This document shows, one piece after another, positions 5,137 through 5,316 of a stretch of 5,316 nucleotides of DNA. Position numbers and translations under genes: made by a program. The DNA is from Fibrobacteraceae bacterium (GTDB lineage Bacteria > Fibrobacterota > Fibrobacteria > Fibrobacterales > Fibrobacteraceae), in contig JALNVO010000197.1 of the NCBI GenBank assembly GCA_023231365.1, positions 1 to 5,316 on the forward strand, written 5' to 3'. Under the pieces are notes generated by a model. It was not told the origin of the DNA. It saw nothing but the letters and a program-made list of their open reading frames with translations, and ran no database searches. The number at the start of each line of letters is the position of its first letter. The first letter of the stretch is position 1.

Positions 5137-5316
5137 TAAGACATGGAAACCGAGAAGGAAGCCGCCGTACCCGAATCCCGCTGGTCCCGAAACCGAGCGG
5201 GGGGGGGGCCAATGCAGTAACACCGTCCGTCCGCAATGATGACGTGATCCAGCACGGGAATGTCCAATATGGCTCCGGCTTTGACCAGCATCCTTGTAAT
5301 TTGTATGTCATCGTCC
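5136..5316 (-). CDS. radC: RadC-like JAB-domain protein, C-terminal part with abnormal tail
   Basis: Reading left from the window edge, the frame begins DDDIQITRMLVKAG and continues ILDIPVLDHVIIADGRCYCIG, which is the well-known end of the RadC JAB/MPN domain (S-x-x-D-I-x-x-T, then LDHxII-x-DG). The third Asp should be the last zinc ligand of the JAMM motif; the histidines lie outside the window. Family members normally end within a few residues of the DG-xx-Y-S segment. Here the frame instead passes through a C10 run (5199-5208) as PPP and adds about 20 unrelated residues to a TAA at 5138-5136. The native C-terminus therefore seems lost at the homopolymer. RadC-like genes of this type are common on plasmids, prophages and islands; despite the name, a repair role is not established. 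It converges with the toxin-antitoxin pair. Confidence 0.75.
   Translation of the reverse strand, partial: DDDIQITRMLVKAGAILDIPVLDHVIIADGRCYCIGPPPARFRDQRDSGTAASFSVSMS
5143..5220 (+). pseudogene. Truncated leaderless reading frame ending after a G10 run
   Basis: Directly after the promoter-operator the ATG opens a frame METEKEAAVPESRWSRNR, then runs through the G10 tract (5199-5208) and stops at TAA 5218-5220, 25 codons in all. The promoter and start are arranged just like those of the DUF4258 gene, so this was probably the N-terminus of a real gene whose remainder is gone. Beyond the G run the sequence is antisense to the RadC-like gene. With one more G the frame would stay open to the window edge, but only as antisense of RadC. 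The protein is not recognised. Confidence 0.35.
5199..5208. repeat. G10 homopolymer tract
   Basis: Ten consecutive G (C on the minus strand) lie inside both the RadC-like C-terminal frame and the short plus-strand frame. Each length change of one base would shift both frames. It is the longest single-base run in the window and coincides with the point where both protein patterns break off. Confidence 0.9.

Noticed and set aside
4936..5223. Minus-strand frame of 95 codons running from the G10 region into the antitoxin gene
   Set aside because: It becomes the RadC reading frame only if the homopolymer loses a base, and it then runs antisense through the RHH gene, which is clearly coding.

Overview
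The window looks like a piece of a diderm (Gram-negative) genome of moderate G+C. It has two lipoprotein genes with type II signal peptides, good Shine-Dalgarno sites and sigma-70-like promoters. The LPP20-like lipoproteins, gene style and AT-rich spacers would fit a Fibrobacter-like gut or rumen bacterium, but this is an impression and not proven by the sequence. The left third reads as host chromosome and the right two thirds as an accessory island.

Left (1-1837, minus strand): three genes transcribed right to left as one tight envelope operon. They are a 190-aa LPP20-like lipoprotein, a larger LPP20-like lipoprotein with an internal repeat, and the N-terminus of an exported protein that runs off the window. 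The last two overlap by 4 bp (GTGA).

Centre (1838-4245): a 439-bp AT-rich spacer holds a G/C-run structured segment and then a promoter for a two-gene plus-strand operon. This operon encodes an ABC/AAA-type ATPase (RloA/AbiLi-like) and a TOPRIM-like RloB-domain protein. ATPase-plus-TOPRIM pairs of this kind are known in phage defence (AbiL, RloAB, PARIS-type logic), so this is the best candidate for a functional accessory system here.

Right (4246-5316): a mosaic of fragments. The 3' end of rloB runs into a truncated minus-strand excisionase-like helix-turn-helix gene. A divergent toxin-antitoxin-like pair follows (DUF4258 protein, then a CopG/RHH-like protein), driven by a strong promoter with a perfect inverted-repeat operator and almost no leader. 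After it comes a second promoter with the same geometry, whose reading frame ends at a G10 run. On the other side of that run lies the C-terminus of a RadC-like JAB protein on the minus strand. The two broken frames meeting at G10 suggest a recombination joint, a contingency tract or an assembly error.
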